Below, piece after piece: positions 14,201-24,443 of a DNA stretch of 64,000 nt. Source of the stretch: Bugula neritina. Lineage: Eukaryota; Bryozoa; Gymnolaemata; Cheilostomatida; Bugulidae. The notes under the pieces are model-generated. The model saw only the letters and a list, made by a program, of their open reading frames with translations, had not been told where the DNA came from and did not search any database. The DNA lies in the NCBI GenBank assembly GCA_964035545.1, contig OZ037770.1, forward strand, positions 8,998,973-9,062,972, written 5' to 3'. Each line of letters begins with the position of its first letter. The first letter of the stretch is position 1. Position numbers and translations under genes: made by a program.

Positions 14201-14264
14201 TATACAGTTGACCCGGTTCAGTACTGCTCAAAGTTTCCTTGTTTCTTGATTTGTTGTTCTCCAT
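2201..14264 (-). CDS. SLC16-like monocarboxylate transporter, MCT copy B (11 coding exons)
   Basis: Predicted 12-helix plasma-membrane transporter of the SLC16 family (major facilitator superfamily). Coding exons, in transcription order: 14264-14150, 11518-11309, 8743-8598, 7916-7760, 6839-6680, 6232-6040, 5598-5397, 5122-4958, 3430-3254, 2959-2865, 2230-2201. They sum to 1650 bases, 549 residues, with GT-AG junctions and phases identical to copies C and D. Helix 1 carries the family motif PPDGGRGW (residues 60-67; usual W is R). The helix 4/5 motif is GHYFKKR (186-192). An Arg in helix 8 (GVGRLVSG, about residue 355) is where MCTs have a conserved Arg, but the Asp four residues earlier in proton-coupled MCTs is Ser, so the substrate and coupling are open. 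The N- and C-terminal tails and a charged loop between helices 6 and 7 are cytosolic by analogy. Intron 2 contains the LINE, intron 8 an inverted-repeat element and intron 10 a SINE. No stop or frameshift seen. Confidence 0.88.
2620..2815 (+). repeat. tRNA-derived SINE in intron 10 of copy B
   Basis: Plus-strand sequence with a pol III box A-like TGGTCTAGGGATTA and box B-like GGGTTCAAACC about 40 bases later, then a conserved body (TTGGTGATGTTAGGGAGAGC) and a tail CATCAGGGTTTCTCAC. Copies C (36058-36255) and D (51630-51835) carry it in the same intron, so the insertion predates the gene duplications. A diverged, independent copy lies at 33147-33350 on the minus strand. Confidence 0.75.
3765..4855. 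mobile_element. Inverted-repeat (foldback/MITE-like) element in intron 8 of copy B
   Basis: The segment around 3811-3870 (core ACCATTTTAGCTTTAAAATA) recurs inverted at about 4748-4800, and weaker inverted similarity extends outward on both sides for several tens of bases. The equivalent intron of copy D is only about 140 bases, so this is inserted DNA. The interior holds a GC-richer LTR-like piece (4045-4331) and a fragment of the GTGCAGTAATGGAGAAATTG MITE family (about 4487-4540). No transposase frame and no clear target duplication were seen. Confidence 0.5.
4045..4331 (+). repeat. Candidate solo LTR
   Basis: A GC-rich island in AT-rich DNA that begins TGTAAACCGACAG, contains repeated GCCGACA/TGTCGGC motifs able to form hairpins, has an AATAAA about 50 bases before its end, and ends TATAACA. 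TG...CA ends plus an internal polyadenylation signal fit a solo LTR. No direct target duplication was found and there is no second copy in the window, so the call is tentative. Confidence 0.35.
8891..10779 (+). pseudogene. LINE reverse transcriptase, frameshifted
   Basis: Reverse transcriptase of the LINE above. Visible blocks in order: KSPGIDGIHLELLKKGG and NYRGISLLS (9370-9600), QCGFRAGRGTPDMIF, FVDFTKAFDTVN (about 9750-9790), VKQGCVLAPTLFSIYF (about 9930-9980), the catalytic FADD in ELMFADDTAIV (about 10110-10140), and the C-terminal NLRWAGHI (about 10620-10650). It is broken by stops before 9097, a frameshift near 9750, a stop just after AFDTVN and another frameshift near 10440, so it cannot make a full protein. 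Confidence 0.88.
8891..10863 (+). mobile_element. 5'-truncated LINE (non-LTR retrotransposon) in intron 2 of copy B
   Basis: Exactly flanked by a 13-bp direct repeat, ATGCTTAAAAGCT (8878-8890 and 10864-10876). Copy C has the empty site with a single copy of that 13-mer (about 42657-42669), and copy D a mutated version. The element is in antisense to the transporter gene. It lacks its 5' end, including any endonuclease domain, and ends AGCAAGATG with no poly(A) tail, as in LINE clades with short-repeat tails. The tail and protein suggest an RTE- or CR1-like group, but I do not assign a clade. Confidence 0.9.
12851..12914. repeat. Remnant of a MITE (family with end GTGCAGTAATGGAGAAATTG) in copy B intron 1
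   Basis: One terminal inverted-repeat end (GGTAGGTGCAGTAATTGAGA) plus some flank. Copy D has a full-length MITE at the same intronic site (61084-61258) and copy C has none, so copy B holds a deletion derivative of the insertion shared with copy D. Confidence 0.6.
13827..14145. other. About 320-bp insertion beside the exon 1 donor of copy B
   Basis: Copies A, C and D run directly from the motif ending TTCAATGCAA or TTTATTGTAA into the exon 1 splice donor. Copy B has about 320 extra bases here, starting GGAATATTCC, and its donor reads ACAA|gtaaat rather than ACAG|gta. No coding potential or clear terminal repeats were seen. Confidence 0.55.
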
Positions 14265-14824
14265 CTTGTCTATCTACAAAATATGATCTTTTAGCTGGGA
14301 ATTTACATGTTCAATTGTTTACATTTTTTGCTTTGCTTGATATTTTCTGCCTTTTTAAATGAAAACATGTTTTTAAATTTAATGATTAGCCAAACATCAA
14401 ATATTTTGGTTATAGTTAAAAGACATTATTGTATTTTACTTTATGTAGTAACAACAACAAAATTAGTTCAGGTTTTGTGAAAATGTAAAATTAGAAGCAA
14501 TTTCGCTGCTGCTTCCAAGTATGTGTAAGAAATGACCAATTTTTTAGTAATAAGCTATTGTGCTAGCAATTTGGCTATCAGATAAAAGATATAGTGCAGC
14601 TTTTATCTTATTTAAAAAAAATTGAAAGCTGCAATATTTGTATATATTATAATTTATAATTTATAAAATTATGTGAAATAAAATGATTTAAAAAACTAAA
14701 TAGCAATAACGAGCAGTGGAAAAAACTCATTGCTGCAACTTAGGCAGAAAATATTGCAAAATTTGAACAATATATTATTCAATTAGTTGAAATCACTTTT
14801 TAAAATTCCTTGCTATATACTCAC

Positions 14825-14903
14825 TATAGCTGTATTGTGTTGTCACCCGGTCTTTTGTTAACATATTATGGCACCTAGCACAAGTGTGGCTGTGCATTAT
14901 ATA
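14825..14903 (-). promoter_or_regulatory. Non-coding leader exon and TATA-like box of MCT copy B
   Basis: Minus-strand TATATAA at 14897-14903, then a short leader exon ending in a donor (TATA|gtgagt at 14825/14824). The leader sequence CTGACAACACAATACAG of the other copies is nearly identical here. The acceptor of the coding first exon is at 14274. If transcription starts about 30 bases past the box, the leader exon is about 45 bases. The gypsy-1 LTR begins only about 200 bases upstream of the box. Confidence 0.5.
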
Positions 14904-14994
14904 ACAGCTCTGACGAATGATAAAGCCATTTATCACATTAGCTGTGTAAACAGGCTTCCAGGAATTTCAAGAAAGTGCTGAATGTAATCAGTTC

Positions 14995-15102
14995 AGGAAG
15001 ACAATCTTTTCTGTTATCTGAGAGCCATGGTAGCAGGCCATGTTCTACTCTGTTCACATGACCTACCCATCTCAAGTTCTTTTTCATAAAAATGCTAACC
15101 TT
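14995..15102 (-). repeat. LINE pol fossil fragment upstream of copy B
   Basis: The minus strand encodes KKNLRWVGHVNRVEHG, matching the NLRWAGHI C-terminal block of the LINE at 8891-10863. It stops abruptly at the gypsy-1 LTR at 15103. A near-identical stretch of about 60 bases reappears at 31975-32030 on the far side of the insertion nest. Confidence 0.65.
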
Positions 15103-15403
15103 TGTAGTGGGGCACGCGGTATTTGCCTCCACGTGCTCCCTAGCCAATCAATTATGTATCAGGTGATACCCCCAGCGATGCGTGTACAGAGGGAATTGCA
15201 TTACTAGTTAGTAGAGTAGATAGCGTGCTAGTGTATAGACGAGATGTAATTTTATAATAACGATACTGGATGTATCTCTTTTCTTGTTATATAGTAGTAA
15301 ATAAAGACTTTCCAACTCTTAACAAACCCTCAATTACTTCGGATAATTGGAACCATAATAACAGACTAGGAAACCACGCATAGTAATTGTGCAAATTACA
15401 ACA
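15103..15403 (+). repeat. 5' LTR of gypsy-1
   Basis: Starts TGTAGTGGGG and ends TTACAACA, with an AATAAA at 15300-15305. It is followed at once by TGGTGGCAGCGGTGGGAT, in the position of a tRNA primer-binding site. The partner LTR was not found, so the boundaries rest on TG...CA ends and the downstream motif. Confidence 0.65.
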
Positions 15404-15463
15404 GTGGTGGCAGCGGTGGGATTCTAGTTACTGTTAGAGACAATGAAAGGACATTAAGATATC

Positions 15464-16728
15464 ATGGCAGAAAGTACAGCTTCAAGTGAGGAAGGTGAGC
15501 GAGATACTATCATAACCCCTCTCCAGGCTGGGGAGGAGGCGTATAAGTATAGATTAGAAGCTCCAGTCTTCACGGGCCTAGAAGATGTTGAACAATTTAT
15601 TCAGGAATTCAACGAAGTTACAGCCATTACTAAATGGTCGCCAAGAGTAGCTCTGATAAAACTACGGATGGCGCTGACGTAGCGAGCCAGGCCATACGGA
15701 CTGAAATCCGGCGTAAACGGGATCTTTGCTGCGCTGCGGGCCCGTTTTGGCACCTCTGTCAGAGACGCCAGGGCCCGTTTACAAAGGCTGCTCCGTAGAA
15801 CACACACACCACTCCAGACCACGCTACACTAGTGAAGAGACTGGCACGGATTGCGAACAGCGACCTGCCAGAAACACATCGACAACACTATGCCTTCGAG
15901 GCCTTTGTACAGTCCCTCAATAATCTGGGCCTCCATTATCAGCTTCAAGCGAGAGGAGTGACCACAATAGAGGCTGCGCTACAAAAAGGCAAAGCCTATC
16001 TATTGGCCGAACAACTCCATCGAGCGGCGGGGAACTTCTCGCGAATCACCAAAGGGCCAGAACACCCGCTCCGGGTAGCTGTCGCTACTACCAACCCCTC
16101 CCTGGAAACGGAGGTAGACCGCTTAATGACCATGCTAGAACAGTTGGTGGCAATCATAACGTGTGTCAACCCCACAGGATCCAGGAGACCGAAGATAGAG
16201 GTTCCAAGACCAGCTGCCTTATGTTGGAGATGCAGCACCAGGGGACATCTCCGTTCGAGTTGTCCACAACCTAAGAAGCAGTTAAACCCTCACGGCCCGC
16301 AGATGCCTCCAAAACTCCGCAGACCAAAAAAGAAGGAGCCACGGGGTGGATACCACCAGGCGTCCGTACGGACCCCGCAGTATGCCCCCCACCAGTGGCA
16401 GACACCCCGTCGGACCAGTCAACCTGACCGGCGGCGGGAACCTTTCTCACTGCCTCTCACTAACCGCTTCAGCCAGCTACCAGAAATGGAGCCGGCTGGC
16501 GAGGTCCCTTCGGACATCGGAGGGGAACAACTCACCCCTCTGCAAGGAAACTCTCACCTCCACCGGCCCCGCAAACCGCGGAACAAACAGGCACCGCCTC
16601 GTTCGGCCGAGACCGAACACGCTGGGGGAGTACGGGTACAACCTCATGGAGATAGCTACTTCTTGCCAGGGAAGGTGGCCAGCAAAGCTGTCACATTCCT
16701 GCTAGACTTCGGGTGTACGTACCATTAA
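15464..16728 (+). pseudogene. Gypsy-1 gag (nucleocapsid) and protease start, broken
   Basis: The frame opens at ATG 15464 (MAESTASSEE...), stops at 15680 and shifts frame near 15820. The second part (15832-16728) is rich in Arg and Pro and has a CCHC zinc knuckle, CWRCSTRGHLRSSC (C-x2-C-x4-H-x4-C, about 16220-16262), which binds genomic RNA in active elements. Its end, VTFLLDFGCTYH, is where the aspartic protease begins; the usual D-T/S-G reads DFG, so the catalytic motif is damaged. Confidence 0.8.
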
Positions 16729-17196
16729 TCTCCTCAGCCGTCGGGTCTTCGACGCCCTTCCCTCTAGGTAGAAGGGAGCATTAGCTCCCTATACCGGGAA
16801 ACCTGGCACCCTTGCAGACGGGTCGCGTATCCCATTCTACGGTATTATAGAGCTGACTGGACGCAGGCCATCCAGGAGGCCTTTGTCATCAGCCAGCTAG
16901 AGGAGGATGCCATGCTAGGGATGCCGTTCTTGAAGCGACGCGGTTGCCGTATTGACTTTAGCAAGTCAGCCATGCTAATGGCCGGCAAGGAGCTCACCTG
17001 TGTCGACAAGTTCGGCCGTCCCCTAGTGGGAGGCGTGCAGGTAGTATGGAACTGTACAATACCAGGCCGCTCCCGGGCTACCATTCACTGCAGGGTGAAC
17101 AATAGCCAAATCTCGGGGTTGGGAGTTGTCGAAGGCGCGCACACAAGAATCTAGCTCGCTAGCAGTCTTAACCGGCTGACTGATCGAGGAGAGATC

Positions 17197-18274
17197 TTGG
17201 TGCAGTGTGTCAACCCCTTTTCCGAGGCGATGAAACTACCGTCAGGGTCCATGCTGGGTCGGTTCCATTCTATTCAGGAAAAGGATATAAGGCCGTCACT
17301 AGGAGATGCGACGGAAGGTCCCCGATGGAGCCCGTCATTGAGGCGGGGGACCGTCCCACAACACGTCCAGAAGCTGTACAAGGCAGCGTGTGACAGCTGC
17401 GCGAGCAACGAAGAGCACCAGGCTATGGCCCAGTTGCTACGCGAGTACAACGACGTGTTCAGCAGTGGAGACTATGACGTAGGCCTGACAACGGCTGTCC
17501 GTCATGAGATACTGCTAGCTGCAGGGACTGCCCCTATCCGACAACCCACTAGGAGGTTGGGACCAGAAAAGGAGAAGGAGGTCAGCCAACAATTCCGGGA
17601 TCTTTTAGACCGAGGCCTCATAGAGCCAGCACATAGTGTGTGGAGCTCGCCGGTTGTCTTGGTTCAAAAGAAAGACGGCAGTTGGTGGTTCTGTGTGGAT
17701 TATCGCAAGCTGAATAGCGTGACCATACAGGACGCCTATCCCTTACCCCGGATCGACGAATCTCTGGACGCCCTAGACGGCAGCAAGTACTTTAGTACAC
17801 TAGACTTGCTGAGTAGCTATTGGCAGGTCCTCTTCAGTCCCGACGCCCAAGAGAAGGTGGCGTTTATCACGCGGGATGGCCTATGAAAGTGGAAAGTCCT
17901 ACCCTTTGGGCTGACTTCCGCCCCGCCACCTTCCAGAGGCTCATGAAACAGGTTCTCAGTGGACTCCACTAGAAGACACTGCTGGTATACCTTGATGACG
18001 TCATCGTGATCTCCCCAGACTTCCAGACACACGTCAGTCGTCTGTGGGAGATGTTCGTACGACTCAGAGGTGCCGGTCAAAAGTTCAAACCCTCTAAGTG
18101 CGCTCTCTTGCAGCCAGAGGTGAAGTACCCGGAGCACATCATCGCCCGTCACGGCGTGGCGACGGATCTCGAAAAGGTACGAGCTATAGAAGAGTGGGTT
18201 ACCCCCCAGGATTTGACCGGACTCCGGGCCTTCCTAGGGCTGCTGGGGTATTACCGACAATACATACCAGACTT
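17197..18274 (+). pseudogene. Gypsy-1 reverse transcriptase, broken
   Basis: Ty3/gypsy reverse transcriptase. Visible: GLIEPAHSVWSSPVVLVQKK (about 17610-17670), CVDYRKLNSVT, YPLPRIDESLDAL, STLDLLSSYWQV, LPFGLTSAPP, the catalytic YLDDVIVIS (about 17988-18015), and LRAFLGLLGYYRQYIPDF at the end. A stop at 17884 and frame changes between 17884 and 18000 interrupt it. The frame is cut at 18275 by the CACAG element and resumes with GVAQPLNRL at 23830. Confidence 0.88.
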
Positions 18275-21200
18275 CACAGCTTGATTAAGGTCATCCTTCT
18301 ACTGAATCAGTAATTTCATTGCTCCATTATAATTATATATGAAACAGTGCCCCACTCATAACTCGACTAATTTTGAGGCTAGAATCAAAATTCAAAAACC
18401 ATCTTGTAAATATTTTGCTGCTCTATTAGAGGCTTTTTTAAAATTTTTACCTACCCAACCCGTTGCATTTTTATGCTCCAAAAACAGTCAAAAATTGCCC
18501 ATTTTCGTATAAAAAAACATGGTCTCAGTGCCCCACGAATTATTCAATTCCCAAGCAACATATCTCTGCAAAAATTGGAATATAGTGTTATAAGATATTT
18601 GTGTATTAGAGGCTTTTCAAATTTTTTAGATAACCTCAATAGAATTGGTGTAAACGTGTAATTTATACACTGATTTTATTAAAAATTTTACATATCGCTC
18701 AGTCTGCACGCTTGGCTGAACACGGTAGAGCTGCGCTGCATTGTAGCCATCATAATGATTACAGGGAGCTCATGCGGCCTACGATTCATGTTGTGCGCGC
18801 TAAACCAAAGGGTTAAAGTTCATCTCTGCAGTAAACTGTGGTATGGGTAAAAGGTGGTATGAGGCTGGTTATTATATTATTTTAGTAGCTAGTAGTTGGA
18901 ATCTTGGTGATTGCAATATTGTTGTACTGCCTATAGACGCGAGGCTGTACAATGCGCAATCTACCCTGAATCTAGATTTCAGTTGTATTTATATGAAGCG
19001 GTTTCTGAAGCCTGCGTACATTTCTTGCTTTGACTTGTTTCTTTCTAGTGCAAAGCAGTTTAGTAATACAGCCTGTATGATAACCCAGACATCTTAGGAT
19101 GCTAGTGAGAGTTAGGGCCACTAAATTTTATGCCTTTTGTGTGTGATTTCAATGCAAATTTGTTGTTCTGTAGAGTAATCTGAATTATACTAATAATATA
19201 TCTGTAACCAAACTCACTGTATTGTTATTTTAAAACATTAACTTTGTTTTCAGAATCTACAAAATTGTTGGAGAGAATTTTTAGTCAATTGAATAATAAT
19301 TGCATAACTTTCTTTCAACAATAGTAGTAAAGTGTTATCAGCTAAGTATAATAAGTATGAGGTATGTGCAGTGATGAGGGTATTGAGAAATTAAACCCTG
19401 CATTTCGTATTATTGGGCCTATTACAGGCGGTGAGATGCAGCTTAAGAAGTTTAGAGAGAATTCCGACATGTTACCAAATTAGAATTTCTTAAGAAAATT
19501 TAAGAATTTAGGTTGTTTTAGCTTTTCTGCTTATATCGCACCTACCAGACAACTTTTTTTTATAATATTATGGTATTAAAATTCTGGTAGATTACAATTA
19601 CATAAGTAGTTTCTGATTGATAAATAGTGCTTGCACGTAGGAGGCTTGTATGTAGCAGACTTGCAATAGCAGTAAGCCATTTTGCTAATGGCTCTGGCAG
19701 TGACCATGCATGCAAGCCATTCATAGGCAGTGACAAGGTGCTGCTATTTTTAGCTGAAATGAGCTCATGGTTTGAACTTAAATGCCCAACTAGAGTACTC
19801 GTCAATAAGGAGCAACTTAGGCAGGTTTTTTTATATTGCAATATGGTTTTAATTACAATTAGCTTTAAATATTCAATTCTGTGACCAGATTCAGCATGAT
19901 GTAATATAAATGGGTATTTAATTTCACAATTTCTGTTGGACCTGACTGAATCTCAAATAACCGTAACTATGGGGTTCTATAAGCATTTGAGTACAAGTTT
20001 CTGTACACATATATACTACTCATTTCCTTTACTGCTTACACCAATTCATAACATTGGTAGCTAACTATAGGTAGTGCACTTTCAGTCTACTAGCTCAGTA
20101 AGAGCTTCACTGCAGTTTCAAGCTAATGCCAGCAGCAGACATCGGAATAGCTTGTTTGTATTGAAGATGTGACTTCTAATCTAATTAGGTTATAACTAAA
20201 GGAGTGGAGTGCGGTTGTGGTATTATGAGGGGGTGTTCAAAGTTTTATCAAGTTTTTAAAACAATAGTAAAATAAATAAATAAGTAAATTATAATTTATA
20301 AAACAATAAGTTTTATTTTACATATAAATGACTAAAGCGTATGCTATCATAATGCTTTCAAAAAAGCACATGGAACGTTTATAATTCACATTCACCCCCC
20401 CAAAACCTACCCTAGTATTTCCGCAGCTGCAGTGCACTGTCCTCAAACAAACTGCTCTGCATAATATCATACGTATAGCTGTAAGCGTTACTTATCTTGC
20501 CCGATTGGATATGTTACTAGTAAAAGCTAGCTCGGTAAATAAAAAATTCGATGTTTATAAAACGCAATCTGTGAAGTGAACTTGCCAACTGGCGGTGGGA
20601 ATATTATTTCAAAATGGAGTGAAAAACGTCTTTTACCTCTCAAACCTAGGATGAAAGAGTGTACTTTGATTAACTTTAAGAGTTTAACTTCAAGGGTAAG
20701 TGAGTACCACTGCTTCCTTCAGCAAATTCGCATATTTCATATTGCTTTCAAGCAATAATATATTTATTTTTAATTAATTTTATAGGATTTGTATAGTTGT
20801 ACTATTACTATTAGTATTACAGTAGACCTATACTGCGTATTATATCTATTATTACTATTAGTATTATATTCATATTCATATTGTTATTATTATTATTATT
20901 ATAGCATTGCACAGTATAACTAAACTTCAAAATTGAGTTTTATATTCATAAAAAAGGCATAGTATAATAAGAATGCATTGATGGTAGAACCATTACTAAG
21001 ACTGTAAGACTAGATCAAAATTGTCAGAGTTCATTTCATCATCATGTAAGAAAAATGGCCAAATTTATTATTGACTCACTTTTTTCTCCAATTATTTAGA
21101 GTACTGCAGTAGTCATGAGTAGGCACATAGAAAATATAGTTTTGCACTAAAAATCTTCTGTTTAGTAACTCTCATTGTACTACTACTTGCATACCAAACT

Positions 21201-23825
21201 ACATTTACTGTGAGTGACCAACTTAAAATACATTATAAGCATATGTTTCAAAAGAATTGGAGTCATCACGGCAATCATATCTACTAAAAAATTATTTAAA
21301 AAATACAATTTCAAGGGAGCATCCTACCTAATAGTAATTGTAATTATGAGCTGTGTTTTTTAAAAAGTTATCAGCTGGCAGCTTTGATCTGATTACAGTA
21401 TAGGTAGATTTTACAGTACTCTAGTACTAACTGTGGTGTATGAACAATTTAATTCAAATTCAAAATGTTGCAAATTACTTTTCAATGTATTGAGAAAACT
21501 GCTATTTATATTTTTAGATTGAGTTCCAAAAACAAGTGGGCTACTAGATGATTAGGTTTTGTCAAAGAAATGCTATATAGCATGTGTGCTCAGGACATCC
21601 TTTCTATGTCAGTATCAGCTCATAGGATTTTTAGATTCTCTACTTTTGCAAGACGATATATTTTTATGTTTAAAAAGCATAATACTCTACAACTGACACC
21701 TATATATCAAGACTCTACCTGCAAAAATAGGACACTTTATCAACGGATATAAAAACTAAAATTAATAATAATTGACAGGACTAATCACCCTAGCAATGTG
21801 CCTTTTAGTTAGGCTTTTGCAGCTTGAATTTTTATAGATTCTGCTTTTTTACAAAATCGGTTTTGACATTCAATATTGTAATGTATGTTTAAGAAAAGTA
21901 GTTAGAGAACTAACATATTATTTCCCCCATGTTTGTAAGATACTTATAGGATGTATTGCTATAAAAAAGCCCTGACTTATTCCTTCACAATAGTACACAG
22001 CTGTTACACCTTCTGCATGTTTACATTATTCATTGAACTTGCTACTTCTATGCCTGATCATACGTGTATATATATTATACTATGTTTGAAAATCCACACT
22101 GATTTTCGTTTTGATCTTTAGCAATGGCTATCTGGTGTTAACTTGAATAAAACTGGTTGATTTGTTGCATATTCTTAAATTATTAAGTCAATTCTTGTTA
22201 TGGAATATTATAACTGCAGCATCAGAATAATGGAAAATGCATTACTAGTTATATCTGAGCTGATTAACTGACACCTATCAGGCCGGAAACAAAACTGAAT
22301 TCACTGGACATCTTCTTTTATCTTAAGGAGGTTTTCTCTTCAAATTCTCAATTCTTGCCTAGCTAAGATTAAAACTGTTCATCTTGGGTGTTTCACTCAG
22401 GCAAGCATAGCGTCAGTCAGTCTAACTAGACGCAGCTTTTTCTATTAGATGCTAAATTTAGAAACATAAAATAGTTGATAATCTTGGCTCTGAGTTGGTA
22501 TACAGCAAGCCGATGATATCATGCTTGAGTGAACACTGCGCAGCTATGATAACCAACTATTGATAGTAGCTGCCAGGAGTACAAAGGAGCCCAGTTGTTT
22601 GCTGGCCTCAAATTTATTTCTCAGTGCAAGGCAACAAGATACAGCTCATATATGAGCTGTATCTTGTTGCCTTGCACTGAGAAATAAATTTGAGGCCAGC
22701 AAACAACTGGGCTCCTTTGTACTCCTGGCAGCTACTATCAATAGTTGGTTATCATAGCTGCGCAGTGTTCACTCAAGCATGATATCATCGGCTTGCTGTA
22801 TACCAACTCAGAGCCAAGATTATCAACTATAGCCAATTTTTGGACATTTAGCTAGAAGCAATTTAAGGTTGATTGGACCTTTTAAAGTTTAGACTGTATA
22901 CAACAGAGAGCAAATAGAATATATTTAAAGCACAGGCTCACAGTCTAACCTTTTATATAGTTCCAAGTTCCAACTCACTTCAATAAGTGTTGATTAATGC
23001 TTATAATAATGTACAATGGGACCACAAAAGTACCTACTAGCTATATTAGAAACTTGCAGCAATCAAATCCTTTACCAAAACCATCTAAACTCAAAGTGGC
23101 CACACAAAATTCTGCATATCTGATCATTACAGCTACCAACAAAATCTCACACATGACTATCTGACCTATATGCAAGTCTCTTTACTATTCTAAGCTATTG
23201 TGCAGAGTCTGTAACTGATTGTAATAGTTTAGCAATGAGAAGTGTTTTTGCAACTAGAAGAGGATTTTAATGATGAAGGTAATTTTGACTTCAAGTTAGT
23301 CAATGGTAGTGAACAGATAGATTATTAGTCTAGCATAAAAACAGTATGCTTTGAGGGAAGAGCATCTCTAAATTATTTGTCAAGTTGTAGTCAAGCCTGT
23401 AATTATTACCAACTATATTAGACTAGGCAAATGGATAAATATTGAGTTAGCTTTAGCATTTAGCTTGCTTCCAGAATCTGAAAGAGTTTTACATGGTTAG
23501 TTGAAAAAGAAGTTACAAAAATTATCTTCCTTTGTACATCAAGTACATTGCACATGAAACAAACCACTGGTCTCTTATAATAATAATAATGAGGTGATGC
23601 TGAGGCTTGCCATGACCACATACTTGCTCAATAGATTGTAGCGATGGTTGTAATACGAACAGGTGCAGCCCTAGCTAATTTCATGGTCTGTTGGCAATTG
23701 TTATATCTCATGCTAAATTATGACAAGTAGGCAATACGCATGCCGCCCACAGAGCAATAGCAACTAGGAACTGAGACTAGATTAAGAGATGATATTTCAC
23801 TGGGGATGACCTTAACTATGCTGTG
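18275..23825. mobile_element. 5.55-kb CACAG-ended DNA element inserted in gypsy-1 pol (non-coding)
   Basis: The two ends are inverted: both read CACAG, five variable bases, then TTAAGGTCAT. Both flanks have TT, so the target duplication is 2 bp; removing the insert with one TT restores the gypsy-1 frame as PDFAGVAQP. The same end pattern is found on the element at 52098-54646. The CACAG start and 2-bp duplication recall the CMC/EnSpm (CACTA) superfamily, which is inference only. No transposase was recognised. The interior has a perfect palindrome (22471-22830), an imperfect repeat of about 180 bp near 18340-18630 (each unit with GTGCCCCAC and TATTAGAGGCTTTT), and two overlapping opposite-strand short frames at 19560-19884 without recognisable similarity. 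Confidence 0.75.
22471..22830. repeat. Perfect 360-bp palindrome without spacer
   Basis: Two 180-base arms meet at 22650/22651 (centre AGCTCATATATGAGCT). Read base by base, the right arm is the exact reverse complement of the left with no mismatch. Outside the arms the similarity stops at once. The arms have no recognisable coding content. Perfect, spacer-free palindromes of this size are unstable in genomes and in cloning, so this is either a very recent inverted duplication or an assembly artefact. Confidence 0.95.
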
Positions 23826-24420
23826 TTTGCAGGGGTGGCTCAGCCGTTAAATCGGCTCACCGCAAAAGGGGTGACCTGGCAGTGGACTTCCGTCGAACAG
23901 AGGGCGTTCGACTGCCTCAAGGGCCGCCTGCTAGAGGCTCCCAGACCCCGCTCTGAAGTACATCCTAGACGCAGACGCCAGTGACCAGAACGTTGGCGCT
24001 GTGCTGTCACAGGTGCAGGAGGGCTGAGAAGTAGTAGTAGCCCACTACTGCAAGTCTCTCTCACCCACCGAACGAAATTACTGCACTACCCGCAAGGAAC
24101 CGCTGGCAGTAATAAGTCGGTGAAACACTTCATACCCTATCTATACGGCAGGAAGTTCCGGCTGCGTACAGACCACGCCTCCTTGATTTGGTTGTGCAAG
24201 GGAGCCGAACCGTCTAGCCAGGTCGCCAAATGGCTCGAGGTCCTGGCCGAGTTCTCTTACTGGATCGAACATCGACCCGGTAAAAAACGCGGCAATGCAG
24301 ACGGACTGAGCCGGCGACCGGACGAGGGGTGTAAACAATGCCTCAACATCAAGAGGAGGGACGGAGGTCCCCCACGATCCAAGTTGAGAGCACTGGATCA
24401 CCCTGGGATAGAGTATGACT
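23826..24420 (+). pseudogene. Gypsy-1 RNase H, broken
   Basis: Continues the polymerase after the insertion: GVAQPLNRLTAKGVTWQW, then EQRAFDCLKGRL, a frameshifted stretch, and the RNase H end FIPYLYGRKFRLRTDHASL with WIEHRPGKKRGNADGLSRRP. The DHASL and GNADGLSR blocks are typical of the Ty3/gypsy RNase H C-terminal half. Frameshifts near 23950 and 24115 break it. Confidence 0.82.
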
Positions 24421-24443
24421 AGGACCAGGGTCAACTCTAACAG

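Noticed and set aside
15726-15923. Independent small gene in gypsy-1 gag
   Set aside because: Alternative-frame shadow of gag.
19560-19884. Overlapping open frames on both strands
   Set aside because: No similarity recognised, no splice or start context, inside a non-coding transposon.
18275-23825. Spliceosomal intron in gypsy-1 pol (the right flank reads TTTGCAG|GG like an acceptor)
   Set aside because: No matching GT donor at the left edge, and the insert has inverted ends and a 2-bp direct repeat.
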